From positions 80,696-144,695 of the forward strand of contig CABIVS010000008.1 in NCBI GenBank assembly GCA_902362375.1: a stretch of 64,000 bases of DNA. The letters run 5' to 3'. Below are positions 56,515 through 64,000 of the stretch, in pieces; positions within the stretch are counted from its first letter, which is position 1, and every line of letters starts with the position of its first letter. The translations under genes and the position numbers were made by a program. The notes under the pieces are model-generated. The model saw only the letters and a program-made list of their open reading frames with translations, was not told the origin of the DNA and made no database searches. The stretch comes from Bacteroidaceae bacterium. GTDB taxonomy: Bacteria; Bacteroidota; Bacteroidia; Bacteroidales; Bacteroidaceae.

Positions 56515-57603
56515 TTATACAAAAAGATTGTATAACTGTAGACCTATATATATAAAGGTACCGATCAATGCTGCTGATAACAATGCAATTCCACAAATCA
56601 GCATAGCTTTAACACGTAAAGAACGTTTCTCAATAATAGTGATTTCCGTTGGTTGCGGTTTCTGATTTTCCTCTTCCGGTTGTTTGGTCTCATTGATAAA
56701 ATCAATGGCATTGATCAAATTAGCATCGTTTTCATTCATCTGAGGATTATGCTTCGCGAACTTCACTAAATCAGCAGTCTGGAACAATAGTTTTAGGTCT
56801 GATATGGCTTCTTTATCATTCATTTCCAATAACTGATCGATTATTTCAGAAGAAGTCATTTCCAATGCATTAAATCCGAAACGGTCCTTAATATATGTAC
56901 GAATAGCATCGGTTAGTTCGGTATAGTACTCCTTCGATTGCCCTTTCTGCCATACCTTCTCTGTCTTGATACGTTCTATCTCTTTCATTGCAGCCTGATG
57001 TGGCGGCAATTTGGGTTCAACTTTAATTTTACGGATAATCGGCTTATTATCACGTATACGAACAATCAGATAAATCAGTAAACCAAGCAAAGGTAAAGCC
57101 AGGAATGAGCAAGCGATCAATCCATACCAGTCTTCCCATGCGAAAGGCGCTTTCATCACAGGTTTTTGTCCGAAGAACTGGTCAGGATGTAAGGTGTCAA
57201 CCGGCATTGAATATACTTTTAATGCCAAAGCTTTGGAGTTGTACACTTTCCCATCTACGGTAACCGGCATTGGCGGCAGATAATATAGAGCAGAGTCAAA
57301 AGAAGTGATAATGTACTCCTGCGTAATCACCATCCGCTGGCGATCGTTCAGGAATTGGGTATCGGGTTTGACTGTTTCTATAATTTCCACACCTCTTACC
57401 AACGTATCAGTGTAAGCAGGAAAAATAGCACGCTGTTTGGCATCCATGGCTACTTGCAATTGCACTTTCGCCTGTTCGCCGATCAGTATCTGCAATGAAT
57501 CAATTTTTGCTTCTACTGTAACAGACTGCGCTACTGCTTTACTGACAAACAATAGACCTAATAATGCTATCAGAATAATATTTCTATTCATCTTTGATTC
57601 CAT
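56515..57603 (-). CDS. BatD-like/DUF4381 membrane protein
   Basis: 362 residues: signal peptide, a beta-sandwich periplasmic part, a transmembrane helix (about 165-185), a cytoplasmic helical domain (HQAAMKEIERIKTEKVW..., resembling DUF4381 of the same operons), and a final hydrophobic helix near 335-355. The start at 57603 overlaps the stop of the DUF58 gene by one base, which supports coupled translation. A standard member of moxR-bat operons, without an agreed name. Confidence 0.85.
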   Translation of the reverse strand: MESKMNRNIILIALLGLLFVSKAVAQSVTVEAKIDSLQILIGEQAKVQLQVAMDAKQRAIFPAYTDTLVRGVEIIETVKPDTQFLNDRQRMVITQEYIITSFDSALYYLPPMPVTVDGKVYNSKALALKVYSMPVDTLHPDQFFGQKPVMKAPFAWEDWYGLIACSFLALPLLGLLIYLIVRIRDNKPIIRKIKVEPKLPPHQAAMKEIERIKTEKVWQKGQSKEYYTELTDAIRTYIKDRFGFNALEMTSSEIIDQLLEMNDKEAISDLKLLFQTADLVKFAKHNPQMNENDANLINAIDFINETKQPEEENQKPQPTEITIIEKRSLRVKAMLICGIALLSAALIGTFIYIGLQLYNLFV

Positions 57604-58472
57604 TAATTTCGTTTGGCAAATAAATTCAACAATGCCTTTACGTAATCCTGATCGGTTCTGACGGATACAGCATCTACGTTGCTTTTGGTAAAAGTATCGT
57701 TCAGTTCAGTCTGCTTTTGTATCCACCAGTCGCGATGTGCCCGGCGTACAGCTTTGGAAGAGGTGTCAATCCATTGTTCATGCCCAGTTTCTGCATCTTT
57801 GATTCGCATCAGTCCTACTGGAGGAAGATCACTAAGTCTCCTGTCGTATACTTGCAATGCTACTACATCATGTTTCCTGTTAGCAATGGTCAGCGCATTC
57901 TTAAAGCTTTCCTGGTCAATAAAATCTGATAAGATAAATGCAGTGCAACGTCTTTTCATTACGTTTGTCAAATATTCCAAGGCAAGACGAATATTTGTGC
58001 GACGGCTTTCCGGTTGGAAATCAATCAATTCTCGGATAATATATAAGATATGTTTACGTCCTTTCTTGGGAGGAATAAACTTCTCTATCCGGTCTGAAAA
58101 GAAAATCACACCTATTTTATCATTATTCTGGATGGCAGAGAAAGCAAGAGTAGCAGCGATTTCCGTCACCATATCTTTCTTTAGCTGCTTGATCGTACCA
58201 AATTCCAAACTTCCGGAAACATCAACCATTAACATAACTGTCAGTTCACGTTCTTCTTCAAACACTTTCACATAAGGTTTATTGAAGCGCGCAGTCACAT
58301 TCCAGTCTATGTCACGTATATCATCACCGAATTGATATTCACGGACTTCCGAAAATGACATACCCCTACCCTTGAAAGCCGAATGATACTGGCCTGCAAA
58401 GATATTGTTAGACAATCCTCGTGTCTTTATTTCAATTTGGCGAACTTTTTTTAGTATTTCACTTGTTTCCAT
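57603..58472 (-). CDS. DUF58 VWA-like protein
   Basis: 289 residues with the DUF58 signature KGRGMSFSEVREYQFGDDIRDIDWNVTAR (48-76), followed by a VWA-like domain (MLMVDVSGSLEFG). It is found next to MoxR ATPases in almost all bacteria with such operons and is a likely partner or substrate of the ATPase. It lies between moxR and the BatD-like gene. Confidence 0.93.
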   Translation of the reverse strand: METSEILKKVRQIEIKTRGLSNNIFAGQYHSAFKGRGMSFSEVREYQFGDDIRDIDWNVTARFNKPYVKVFEEERELTVMLMVDVSGSLEFGTIKQLKKDMVTEIAATLAFSAIQNNDKIGVIFFSDRIEKFIPPKKGRKHILYIIRELIDFQPESRRTNIRLALEYLTNVMKRRCTAFILSDFIDQESFKNALTIANRKHDVVALQVYDRRLSDLPPVGLMRIKDAETGHEQWIDTSSKAVRRAHRDWWIQKQTELNDTFTKSNVDAVSVRTDQDYVKALLNLFAKRN

Positions 58473-58555
58473 TTATACAGTAGTTAATTAGTAGGTAGTT
58501 AAGTAGTCATGCATAGATACTTATGACTACTTATTGACTGTATTATAACTACAAA

Positions 58556-59551
58556 TTAGGGCACTTCAACCTTATTCAGAATCTTACTGATAATTTCGTC
58601 CGAAGTCATGTTGTTAGCTTCAGCTTCGTAGGTCAATCCGATACGGTGGCGAAGAACATCATGTGCTACAGCACGTACATCTTCCGGAATAACGTAGCCG
58701 CGACGTTTGATGAATGCATACGTACGAGCAGCTAATGCCAGATTGATAGACGCACGAGGTGAACCTCCGAATCCGATCATATCTTTTAGTTCCTTGAGGT
58801 CATATTTATCAGGGAAACGAGTTGCAAATACAATATCTACAATATAACGCTCGATCTTCTCATCCAGATAAACTTGACGAACAACTTTACGTGCTTCAAT
58901 AATTTCATCCGCTCTTAGAATAGGCTTCACATTAAACTTCTCACCATTGATATTCTGACGAATAATCAATTTTTCTTCTTCCAACTTCGGATAATCAATG
59001 ACTACTTTCAGCATGAAACGGTCAACCTGTGCTTCAGGAAGCGGATAAGTACCTTCCTGTTCGATAGGATTCTGAGTTGCCAATACAAGGAAAGGTTCCG
59101 GTAACATGAATGTTTCTTTACCAATAGTAACCTGACGTTCCTGCATTGCTTCCAGCAAAGCACTTTGTACTTTTGCAGGAGCACGGTTAATTTCATCAGC
59201 TAATACAAAGTTTGCGAAAATAGGTCCGCGCTGCACTTTAAAAGATTCATCTTTCTGACTGTAAACCATTGTACCGATAACGTCTGCAGGCAATAAGTCC
59301 GGCGTAAACTGGATACGGCTATATTTCGCATCAATCAGAGAAGCGAGTGTCTTAATAGCCAAAGTTTTCGCCAAACCAGGCACACCTTCCAAGAGGACAT
59401 GGCCATCGGAAAGTAATCCGATAAGCAGTGATTCAACCAAATGTTTCTGACCAACAATGATTTGGTCCATACCTGTCGTAAGATTGGTAACGAAAGCACT
59501 TTGTCTTTCAATCCGCTCATTTAGCTCGCGGATATCAATTGATTCAGCCAT
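58556..59551 (-). CDS. MoxR-family AAA+ ATPase
   Basis: First gene of the bat operon, 331 residues. Walker A GVPGLAKT (56-63), Walker B LADEINRAP, sensor 1 LATQNPIEQEGTYPLPEAQVDRF, and the C-terminal lid domain. It is thought to act as a chaperone that remodels the VWA proteins encoded downstream. A minus-strand TACTTTTG box lies 81 bp before the start. Confidence 0.95.
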   Translation of the reverse strand: MAESIDIRELNERIERQSAFVTNLTTGMDQIIVGQKHLVESLLIGLLSDGHVLLEGVPGLAKTLAIKTLASLIDAKYSRIQFTPDLLPADVIGTMVYSQKDESFKVQRGPIFANFVLADEINRAPAKVQSALLEAMQERQVTIGKETFMLPEPFLVLATQNPIEQEGTYPLPEAQVDRFMLKVVIDYPKLEEEKLIIRQNINGEKFNVKPILRADEIIEARKVVRQVYLDEKIERYIVDIVFATRFPDKYDLKELKDMIGFGGSPRASINLALAARTYAFIKRRGYVIPEDVRAVAHDVLRHRIGLTYEAEANNMTSDEIISKILNKVEVP

Positions 59552-59631
59552 AAATACTTAATATTTTATTATTTAAATCCCATTAATTTTATGTAAGCCT
59601 TGCCTGTGTCATAAGGCTTTTTATTTTGCCC

Positions 59632-59639
59632 CAAAAGTA
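59632..59639 (-). promoter_or_regulatory. -7 box upstream of the moxR-bat operon (TACTTTTG)
   Basis: Exact TAnnTTTG match on the minus strand, 81 bp before the moxR start. It is the only such box seen before the eight-gene operon. Confidence 0.55.
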
Positions 59640-59736
59640 CGCCATATAATTAACGATTGCAACTAATTTTTATTAAAAAACAATGCGAAATCTTTAGATT
59701 AAGGTACTTTCATACGCTTTTGTACATCCATAACAC

Positions 59737-59774
59737 TTCACCCGACCAATACAGGATTTGCATGGTCGGGTGAA
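59737..59774 (-). terminator. Hairpin after the HU-LysM gene
   Basis: Perfect 12-bp arms TTCACCCGACCA / TGGTCGGGTGAA, 15 bp past the stop. There is no T-run on the minus-strand exit, so it may stabilise the 3' end instead of ending transcription by itself. Confidence 0.65.
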
Positions 59775-59788
59775 TGGATTATAACTAC

Positions 59789-61207
59789 TTATTCTTTTGT
59801 AAGTTCCGGTATTTCAATAGTTGTGCCATACGGTACATTGTTGGGGTTCTTAATAACCTTCGGATTGTGTTTCACAATGTATGGCCACATTGCCTTTGTA
59901 CCATAAAAACGTAAGGAAACCCTAGTCAAAGTTTCTCCTTCTTTGATTGTATATTTCGTCTTAGTTCCTGTAATCTTATAAGATGCTGAATCCAGATAGA
60001 CAGGAGTAGCAGGTTGTTGTGTGACCGTTTGAGGTTCTGCTTTAACAGGAACAGCTTCTTCTTTTTTTGGGGTAACCGGTTGTGTCGTGGTAGCGACTTT
60101 GGATACATCAGGCGTTATTGCCTTTGCAGTATCCTTATGTGCAATCGTATCAGAAAGCTGCGCTTCCGGTTGAACGGGTTGGGTGGTTACAGGTGGCATA
60201 TCCATTGCATTCTTGTCAGATGAAGAAGAAAATAAATCCGGATAATAAATAAAAAGAATGACACCTCCGCATAATAGCAAAACGACTACAATAACAGCTA
60301 TTAAATAAGGTACAGGAGATTTTTCCTTCACTGGGGCTGTCTTTTTAGAAACCGGTTGGGATACTTGTTCCGGTTGGACCGGTTTTATCATTTCTTTTTC
60401 AGCAGGAGACACTATGGGAGTCACAGGTTGCAGATTTGCTTTTAGAAGCTCTTGCTCTATAATCTTTTCGGCAGTGATCTCTTCTTTTTCTTCTTCTATA
60501 GATGCTGCTTGCTGCTCATCGATTATCACTTCCTCTTCCGGAACCTCTTCATCTTCCAGCTGTTCTATCTTTTCTTCGATATCAGTCTCTGTAATGGCTT
60601 CTTCGGACTCTTTAGGAGACGTCTGTTCTGTCGATTCCTGTGCTATTGCAGATTCCTCAGTAATAGCAGGTTTTTCAATAGACTCTTCCACAGGTGGCTG
60701 ACTGGCTATTTGCTCTTCCTGAATCGGCTCTTCTTCCGAAAGACCATCATCAGTACCTTCATTTTCTTCTATCACAGTAGTTTCAGAATCACCACCCACC
60801 TCATTCAAGACTGCCTGTGCTGATGCTTCCTCTCCTGTTTCTTCTTCCTCAGTCTCTTCTATCGGAGTATCTTCCAGAATTGTATTTTCATTCAACACAA
60901 CAGTCTCAAAGTGTGCAAAAGGTTTATTTATCGTATCCCTTAGATTTGCATCCGGAGAAAATGAGACTTTTGTATGTCCTTTTATCTGGAAACGCTCTCC
61001 TGTGTTGACATTGACACTTTCCCGGCTATCTACATCAATAAGTTTGAAAGTTCCCAATCCTTTGATTTTTACAGTCTTTTCGTTTTCCAAGGCTTGCTCT
61101 ATCAAGAGAAAAAACTCTTTAACAAACGCTTCGGCGTCTTTCTTGGTCATGCTATGTTTGGCTGCCAATAAGTCAGTAAGGTCTTGAATTGTTAGTCTTT
61201 CATTCAT
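59789..61207 (-). CDS. HU-domain, transmembrane, LysM protein
   Basis: 472 residues in four parts. Residues 1-92 are an HU/IHF-type DNA-binding domain (KIKGLGTFKLIDVDSRESVNVNTG; beta-arm HTKVSFSPDANLRD). Residues about 105-295 are a long acidic, Glu-rich linker ending in a Lys-rich patch (288-297). Residues 300-322 are a transmembrane helix. After a Pro/Thr linker, residues 418-467 are a LysM peptidoglycan-binding domain (YTIKEGETLTRVSLRFYG...PYGTTIEIP). By the positive-inside rule the HU part faces the cytoplasm and LysM the periplasm. It follows the small HU gene by 12 bp. Whether the HU part really binds DNA is untested here. Confidence 0.92.
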   Translation of the reverse strand: MNERLTIQDLTDLLAAKHSMTKKDAEAFVKEFFLLIEQALENEKTVKIKGLGTFKLIDVDSRESVNVNTGERFQIKGHTKVSFSPDANLRDTINKPFAHFETVVLNENTILEDTPIEETEEEETGEEASAQAVLNEVGGDSETTVIEENEGTDDGLSEEEPIQEEQIASQPPVEESIEKPAITEESAIAQESTEQTSPKESEEAITETDIEEKIEQLEDEEVPEEEVIIDEQQAASIEEEKEEITAEKIIEQELLKANLQPVTPIVSPAEKEMIKPVQPEQVSQPVSKKTAPVKEKSPVPYLIAVIVVVLLLCGGVILFIYYPDLFSSSSDKNAMDMPPVTTQPVQPEAQLSDTIAHKDTAKAITPDVSKVATTTQPVTPKKEEAVPVKAEPQTVTQQPATPVYLDSASYKITGTKTKYTIKEGETLTRVSLRFYGTKAMWPYIVKHNPKVIKNPNNVPYGTTIEIPELTKE

Positions 61208-61219
61208 AACGGGAAATAT

Positions 61220-61498
61220 TTATTTAAACTTATCTTTCAATGTATTGCTAGGTCTATACGATAATACCAATTTAGGTGGAACCAGCATGCGTTGTTTGCT
61301 TGCCGGGTTGATTGAGATCCGTTCCGCTTTCTTTTTCACTTCAAAAGAACCGAATCCTTGAATTGCAATCACATTACCTTCTTCCAATTCTTGTGTCATA
61401 CTGGACAGCAAAGAATTCATCAATTCGGAAGTATCTTTGATTGTATATCCCAATCTTTCCGCTAGTTCGGATGTAAATTCCTTATTATTCATAGTCAT
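61220..61498 (-). CDS. HU-family DNA-binding protein
   Basis: 92 residues of the HU/IHF fold: ELAERLGYTIKDTSELMNS, the central GFGSFEVKKKAERISINPASKQRM with the DNA-contacting arm, and a final KDKFK helix. It is short, with no extension, unlike the next gene, which carries a second, distant HU domain. It overlaps the 3' end of rimO by 14 bp and so forms an operon with rimO and the HU-LysM gene. Confidence 0.93.
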   Translation of the reverse strand: MTMNNKEFTSELAERLGYTIKDTSELMNSLLSSMTQELEEGNVIAIQGFGSFEVKKKAERISINPASKQRMLVPPKLVLSYRPSNTLKDKFK

Positions 61499-62795
61499 TT
61501 ATAATCTTTGCATATAAATCAAAATCGTCCGCATTCACCACTTCTACCTGATAAAACTGTCCGATCTTAAGCTCTCTCTCTGAACGATCAATCAATACTT
61601 CCGGATCTACTTCCGGTGAATCAAACTCTGTCCGTCCGATATAATAATCTCCTTCCAGACGATCGATTATAACTTTCATCTGTTTACCGATCTTTTCTGC
61701 ACTTAACTCTGCCGAAATACCTTGTTGGATATCCATCAATTCATCAAGTCGGGCTTGTTTAACCTCTTGTGGGATAGAATCTTCGTATGTTTCTGCAGCA
61801 TAAGTCCCTTCTTCTTCGGAATATGCGAAAGCTCCCATCCGATCAAAACGTACTTTACGTACAAATTCTTTGAGATCTTCGAAGTCCTCCTCTGTTTCTC
61901 CGGGATGTCCTACCATCAAAGTCGTCCTCAGGTGAATGCCCGGCACTTCTTTACGGAATTGTTCGATCAATTGGTAAGTATCCTCTTTGCTCACTTGTCG
62001 GCGCATTAACCTCAACATATTGTCACTGATGTGCTGAAGGGCAATGTCCATGTATTTGCATACATTGTCACGTTCGCGCATAACCCGGAATAAATCTGTT
62101 GGAAAATGTGCTGGATAGGCATAATGCAAGCGAATCCATTCCACCCCGGGTATATCAGAAATACGTTCAATCAATTCCGGAAGCATTTGTTTCTTATACC
62201 GGTCGATGCCATAATAAGTCAATTCCTGTGCGATCACTTGAAATTCTTTCACGCCTTGCGATACCAAGTATCGTACTTCGTCCAGAATTTCTTCCATTGG
62301 TTTGGAAATATGATGTCCTGTAATAATGGGGATAGCACAATAAGAACATTTACGGTCACATCCTTCTGAAATTTTCAGGTAAGCATAATGCTGGGGAGTT
62401 GTCAATGTCCGTTCGATATATAATTCATCGTGATAGACCTTTCCCAAGTCCTGTAAAAGCTCCTTCCAATTAAACTTCCCATAAAATTTATCTACCTGTG
62501 GTATCTCAACAGCTAGTTCCTTGAGATAGCGTTCGGAAAGACAACCCATCACGAAAAGTTTCTTTAAATCCCCTTCTTCCTTTCTTTCAGCGAACTCTAG
62601 AATCATATTTATGGATTCTTCTTTGGCATCACCAATGAACCCGCATGTATTGATTACCGCAATTTCCCCTTGCGGATTTTCAGTGTCATGAGTTACGCTG
62701 TATCCGACTTCCTCCAATTGACGCATCAGCTGCTCGGAGTCAACCAGATTTTTAGAACATCCTAAAGTAATAATATCTATCGTCTTTCTTTTCAT
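61485..62795 (-). CDS. rimO: Ribosomal protein S12 methylthiotransferase RimO
   Basis: Radical-SAM enzyme that methylthiolates an Asp of ribosomal protein S12. 436 residues: N-terminal cluster cysteines Cys13, Cys51 and Cys85, the radical-SAM triad Cys146-x3-Cys150-x2-Cys153 (GCDRKCSYC), a central TIM-barrel, and a C-terminal TRAM domain. It begins inside the end of ftsY (overlap of 4 bp), indicating co-transcription. Confidence 0.97.
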   Translation of the reverse strand: MKRKTIDIITLGCSKNLVDSEQLMRQLEEVGYSVTHDTENPQGEIAVINTCGFIGDAKEESINMILEFAERKEEGDLKKLFVMGCLSERYLKELAVEIPQVDKFYGKFNWKELLQDLGKVYHDELYIERTLTTPQHYAYLKISEGCDRKCSYCAIPIITGHHISKPMEEILDEVRYLVSQGVKEFQVIAQELTYYGIDRYKKQMLPELIERISDIPGVEWIRLHYAYPAHFPTDLFRVMRERDNVCKYMDIALQHISDNMLRLMRRQVSKEDTYQLIEQFRKEVPGIHLRTTLMVGHPGETEEDFEDLKEFVRKVRFDRMGAFAYSEEEGTYAAETYEDSIPQEVKQARLDELMDIQQGISAELSAEKIGKQMKVIIDRLEGDYYIGRTEFDSPEVDPEVLIDRSERELKIGQFYQVEVVNADDFDLYAKIINDYE

Positions 62796-63751
62796 GCATT
62801 TTCTCCAAACAAGGAATCAACGAATTCATTTTTACGGAATACCTGCAGGTCTTCCATGCCTTCGCCTAGTCCGATATACTTAACAGGAATCTTGAATTGA
62901 TCGGAAATACCAATCACAACACCACCTTTGGCGGTTCCATCAAGCTTAGTGATGGCCATAGCGGTAACTTCCGTCGCCAAAGTAAATTGTTTGGCTTGCT
63001 CAAATGCATTTTGTCCGGTGGAACCGTCCAATACCAATAAAACTTCATCCGGTGCATCAGGCACCACCTTTTTCATTACATTCTTAATTTTGGTCAGCTC
63101 GTTCATTAAGCCTACCTTATTATGCAGACGACCTGCTGTATCAATAATAACCACGTCTGCGTTATTGGCAACGGCCGAACTAAGAGTGTCATAAGCCACA
63201 GATGCGGGATCCGCTCCCATTTTCTGTTTGACTACGGGAACTCCTACCCGTTCTCCCCAAATCATTAGCTGTTCCACAGCTGCAGCGCGGAAAGTGTCGG
63301 CGGCTCCCAGATAAACGGATTTACCTGCTTTCTTGAATTGATAAGCTAGTTTGCCAATAGTCGTAGTTTTACCTACCCCATTTACTCCCACAACCATAAT
63401 GACATAAGGCTTTCTTGCGATGGGTATGTCGAAATCAGCTACATCATCCGAATTATTTTCAGTAAGCAGAGCTGCTATTTCGTCACGTAATATAAGATTC
63501 AGTTCCTGAGTGTTTACATACTTATCTGCAGCAGCACGTTTTTCGATGCGCTTGATAATATTTAAAGTTGTTTCTACACCGACGTCAGATGTAATCAGCA
63601 CTTCTTCCAGATTATCTAATACTTCATCGTCTACTTTTGACTTGCCAGCCACAGCACGAGCTATTTTACTGAATACGCTCTCTTTGGTTTTAGATAATCC
63701 TTTATCTAAAGTTTCCTTCTTCTCCTTTGAAAAAAAACTAAAAAATCCCAT
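62792..63751 (-). CDS. ftsY: Signal recognition particle receptor FtsY
   Basis: The GTPase that docks SRP-ribosome complexes at the membrane. 319 residues from ATG 63751: only a short basic N-terminal region (MGFFSFFSKEKKE), no long acidic A domain, then the N and G domains with GVNGVGKTT (122-130), DTAGR and TKLDGTAKGG. A longer frame to 63850 is rejected because it reads through the promoter box. Rightmost complete gene of the window. Confidence 0.96.
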   Translation of the reverse strand: MGFFSFFSKEKKETLDKGLSKTKESVFSKIARAVAGKSKVDDEVLDNLEEVLITSDVGVETTLNIIKRIEKRAAADKYVNTQELNLILRDEIAALLTENNSDDVADFDIPIARKPYVIMVVGVNGVGKTTTIGKLAYQFKKAGKSVYLGAADTFRAAAVEQLMIWGERVGVPVVKQKMGADPASVAYDTLSSAVANNADVVIIDTAGRLHNKVGLMNELTKIKNVMKKVVPDAPDEVLLVLDGSTGQNAFEQAKQFTLATEVTAMAITKLDGTAKGGVVIGISDQFKIPVKYIGLGEGMEDLQVFRKNEFVDSLFGENA

Positions 63752-63782
63752 ATTTACACTTGTTTGTATAATACATTTGCTA

Positions 63783-63790
63783 CAAAGATA
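63783..63790 (-). promoter_or_regulatory. -7 box upstream of ftsY (TATCTTTG)
   Basis: Exact TAnnTTTG match on the minus strand, 31 bp before ATG 63751. It heads the ftsY-rimO-HU-HU/LysM run. Confidence 0.6.
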
Positions 63791-63823
63791 TAACAAAGGA
63801 TTGGAAAAGTAAAAAAAGAAGCA

Positions 63824-63860
63824 ATAAAAAATCCCCTCATTGTTTGCCAATGAGAGGATT
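63824..63860 (-). terminator. Terminator after the DUF4295 gene
   Basis: Arms AATCCCCTCATT / AATGAGAGGATT (one G-U) around GTTTGCC, with a T-run on the minus-strand exit, 29 bp past the stop at 63890. Confidence 0.85.
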
Positions 63861-63889
63861 TTGCAGTTATAGCGTATATGCTATTTCGA

Positions 63890-64000
63890 TTATTTTTTGA
63901 AAAAGTCTTGTACTTTTTCGTTCGGAACCATTTGTTCATCAAAAACGTATGCTCCAGTTTTTGGAGATTTTACCATTTTGATAACCTTGGTATAAGCACG
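63890..64000 (-). CDS. DUF4295 protein, C-terminal part (partial)
   Basis: The last 36 codons (RAYTKVIKMVKSPKTGAYVF...NEKVQDFFKK) of a very small basic protein that runs off the right edge. It matches the DUF4295 proteins of Bacteroidota, about 50 residues long and encoded beside the ribosomal protein genes rpmB and rpmG. A ribosome-associated role is likely from that known context, though those neighbours lie outside this window. Confidence 0.8.
   Translation of the reverse strand, partial: RAYTKVIKMVKSPKTGAYVFDEQMVPNEKVQDFFKK

Noticed and set aside
60414..60823. Plus-strand Ser- or Phe-rich frames over the HU-LysM gene
   Set aside because: These are antisense to the Glu-rich linker (GAA/GAG codons read as TTC/CTC), a known source of false frames.

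Overview
The window is chromosomal DNA from a Bacteroides-type bacterium (phylum Bacteroidota). Reasons: many genes lie just downstream of the Bacteroides -7 promoter box TAnnTTTG, almost none has a Shine-Dalgarno sequence, lipoproteins and TonB-free envelope systems are of Bacteroides type, and the gene content (serine palmitoyltransferase, the BatABCDE aerotolerance operon, agmatine deiminase/carbamoylputrescine amidase, HU-LysM protein, DUF4295 ribosomal-operon protein) is typical of the group. The species cannot be fixed from this sequence alone.

Layout. 0-1 kb: debris, with the tail of one unknown gene, a decayed locus that ends in a histidine-kinase ATPase remnant, and an uncertain fragment. 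1-6.5 kb: tag, serine palmitoyltransferase, a divergent lipid kinase, aspS and a GtrA-like membrane protein. 6.5-9.4 kb: a minus-strand polyamine cluster (DUF2148, aguA, aguB) whose three spacers each hold a different short tandem repeat. 9.4-14.8 kb: a truncated AAA-ATPase remnant, the fetAB exporter, a small lipoprotein, an ECF sigma factor, and the Nif3/zinc-ribbon pair. 14.9-20.9 kb: a tripartite RND efflux operon. 21-30.6 kb: an orphan nuclease-like protein, amn, holA, a 1-kb AT-rich spacer full of promoter-like motifs, an XRE regulator, pyrK-pyrD, trmD, ligA and dapA. 31 kb: three tRNA-Arg(ACG) genes. 31.4-42.7 kb: a patatin/beta-barrel protein, htpG, clpC, gyrA and a TPR protein.

42.9-49.3 kb: a complete-looking, 6.4-kb microvirus provirus (Alpavirinae/BMV type: small ORFs, VP1, VP2, VP4) lying between two identical 20-bp repeats. 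The repeats match the XerC/XerD dif recombination site, and there is no phage integrase, so the element most likely enters by hijacking host XerCD. Genes to the left of the site tend to point right (gyrA, ligA, pyrD, the RND operon), and every gene to its right (49.3-64 kb) points left. That is what is expected if this is the replication terminus.

49.3-64 kb, all minus strand: a DUF2007-UspA protein, a small HTH protein, the moxR-DUF58-bat operon, a HU-domain/transmembrane/LysM protein, a second HU protein, rimO, ftsY and the end of a DUF4295 gene. The HU-TM-LysM protein is the most thought-provoking host gene: it has a predicted DNA-binding domain in the cytoplasm and a peptidoglycan-binding domain in the periplasm on one chain, encoded about 10 kb from dif.
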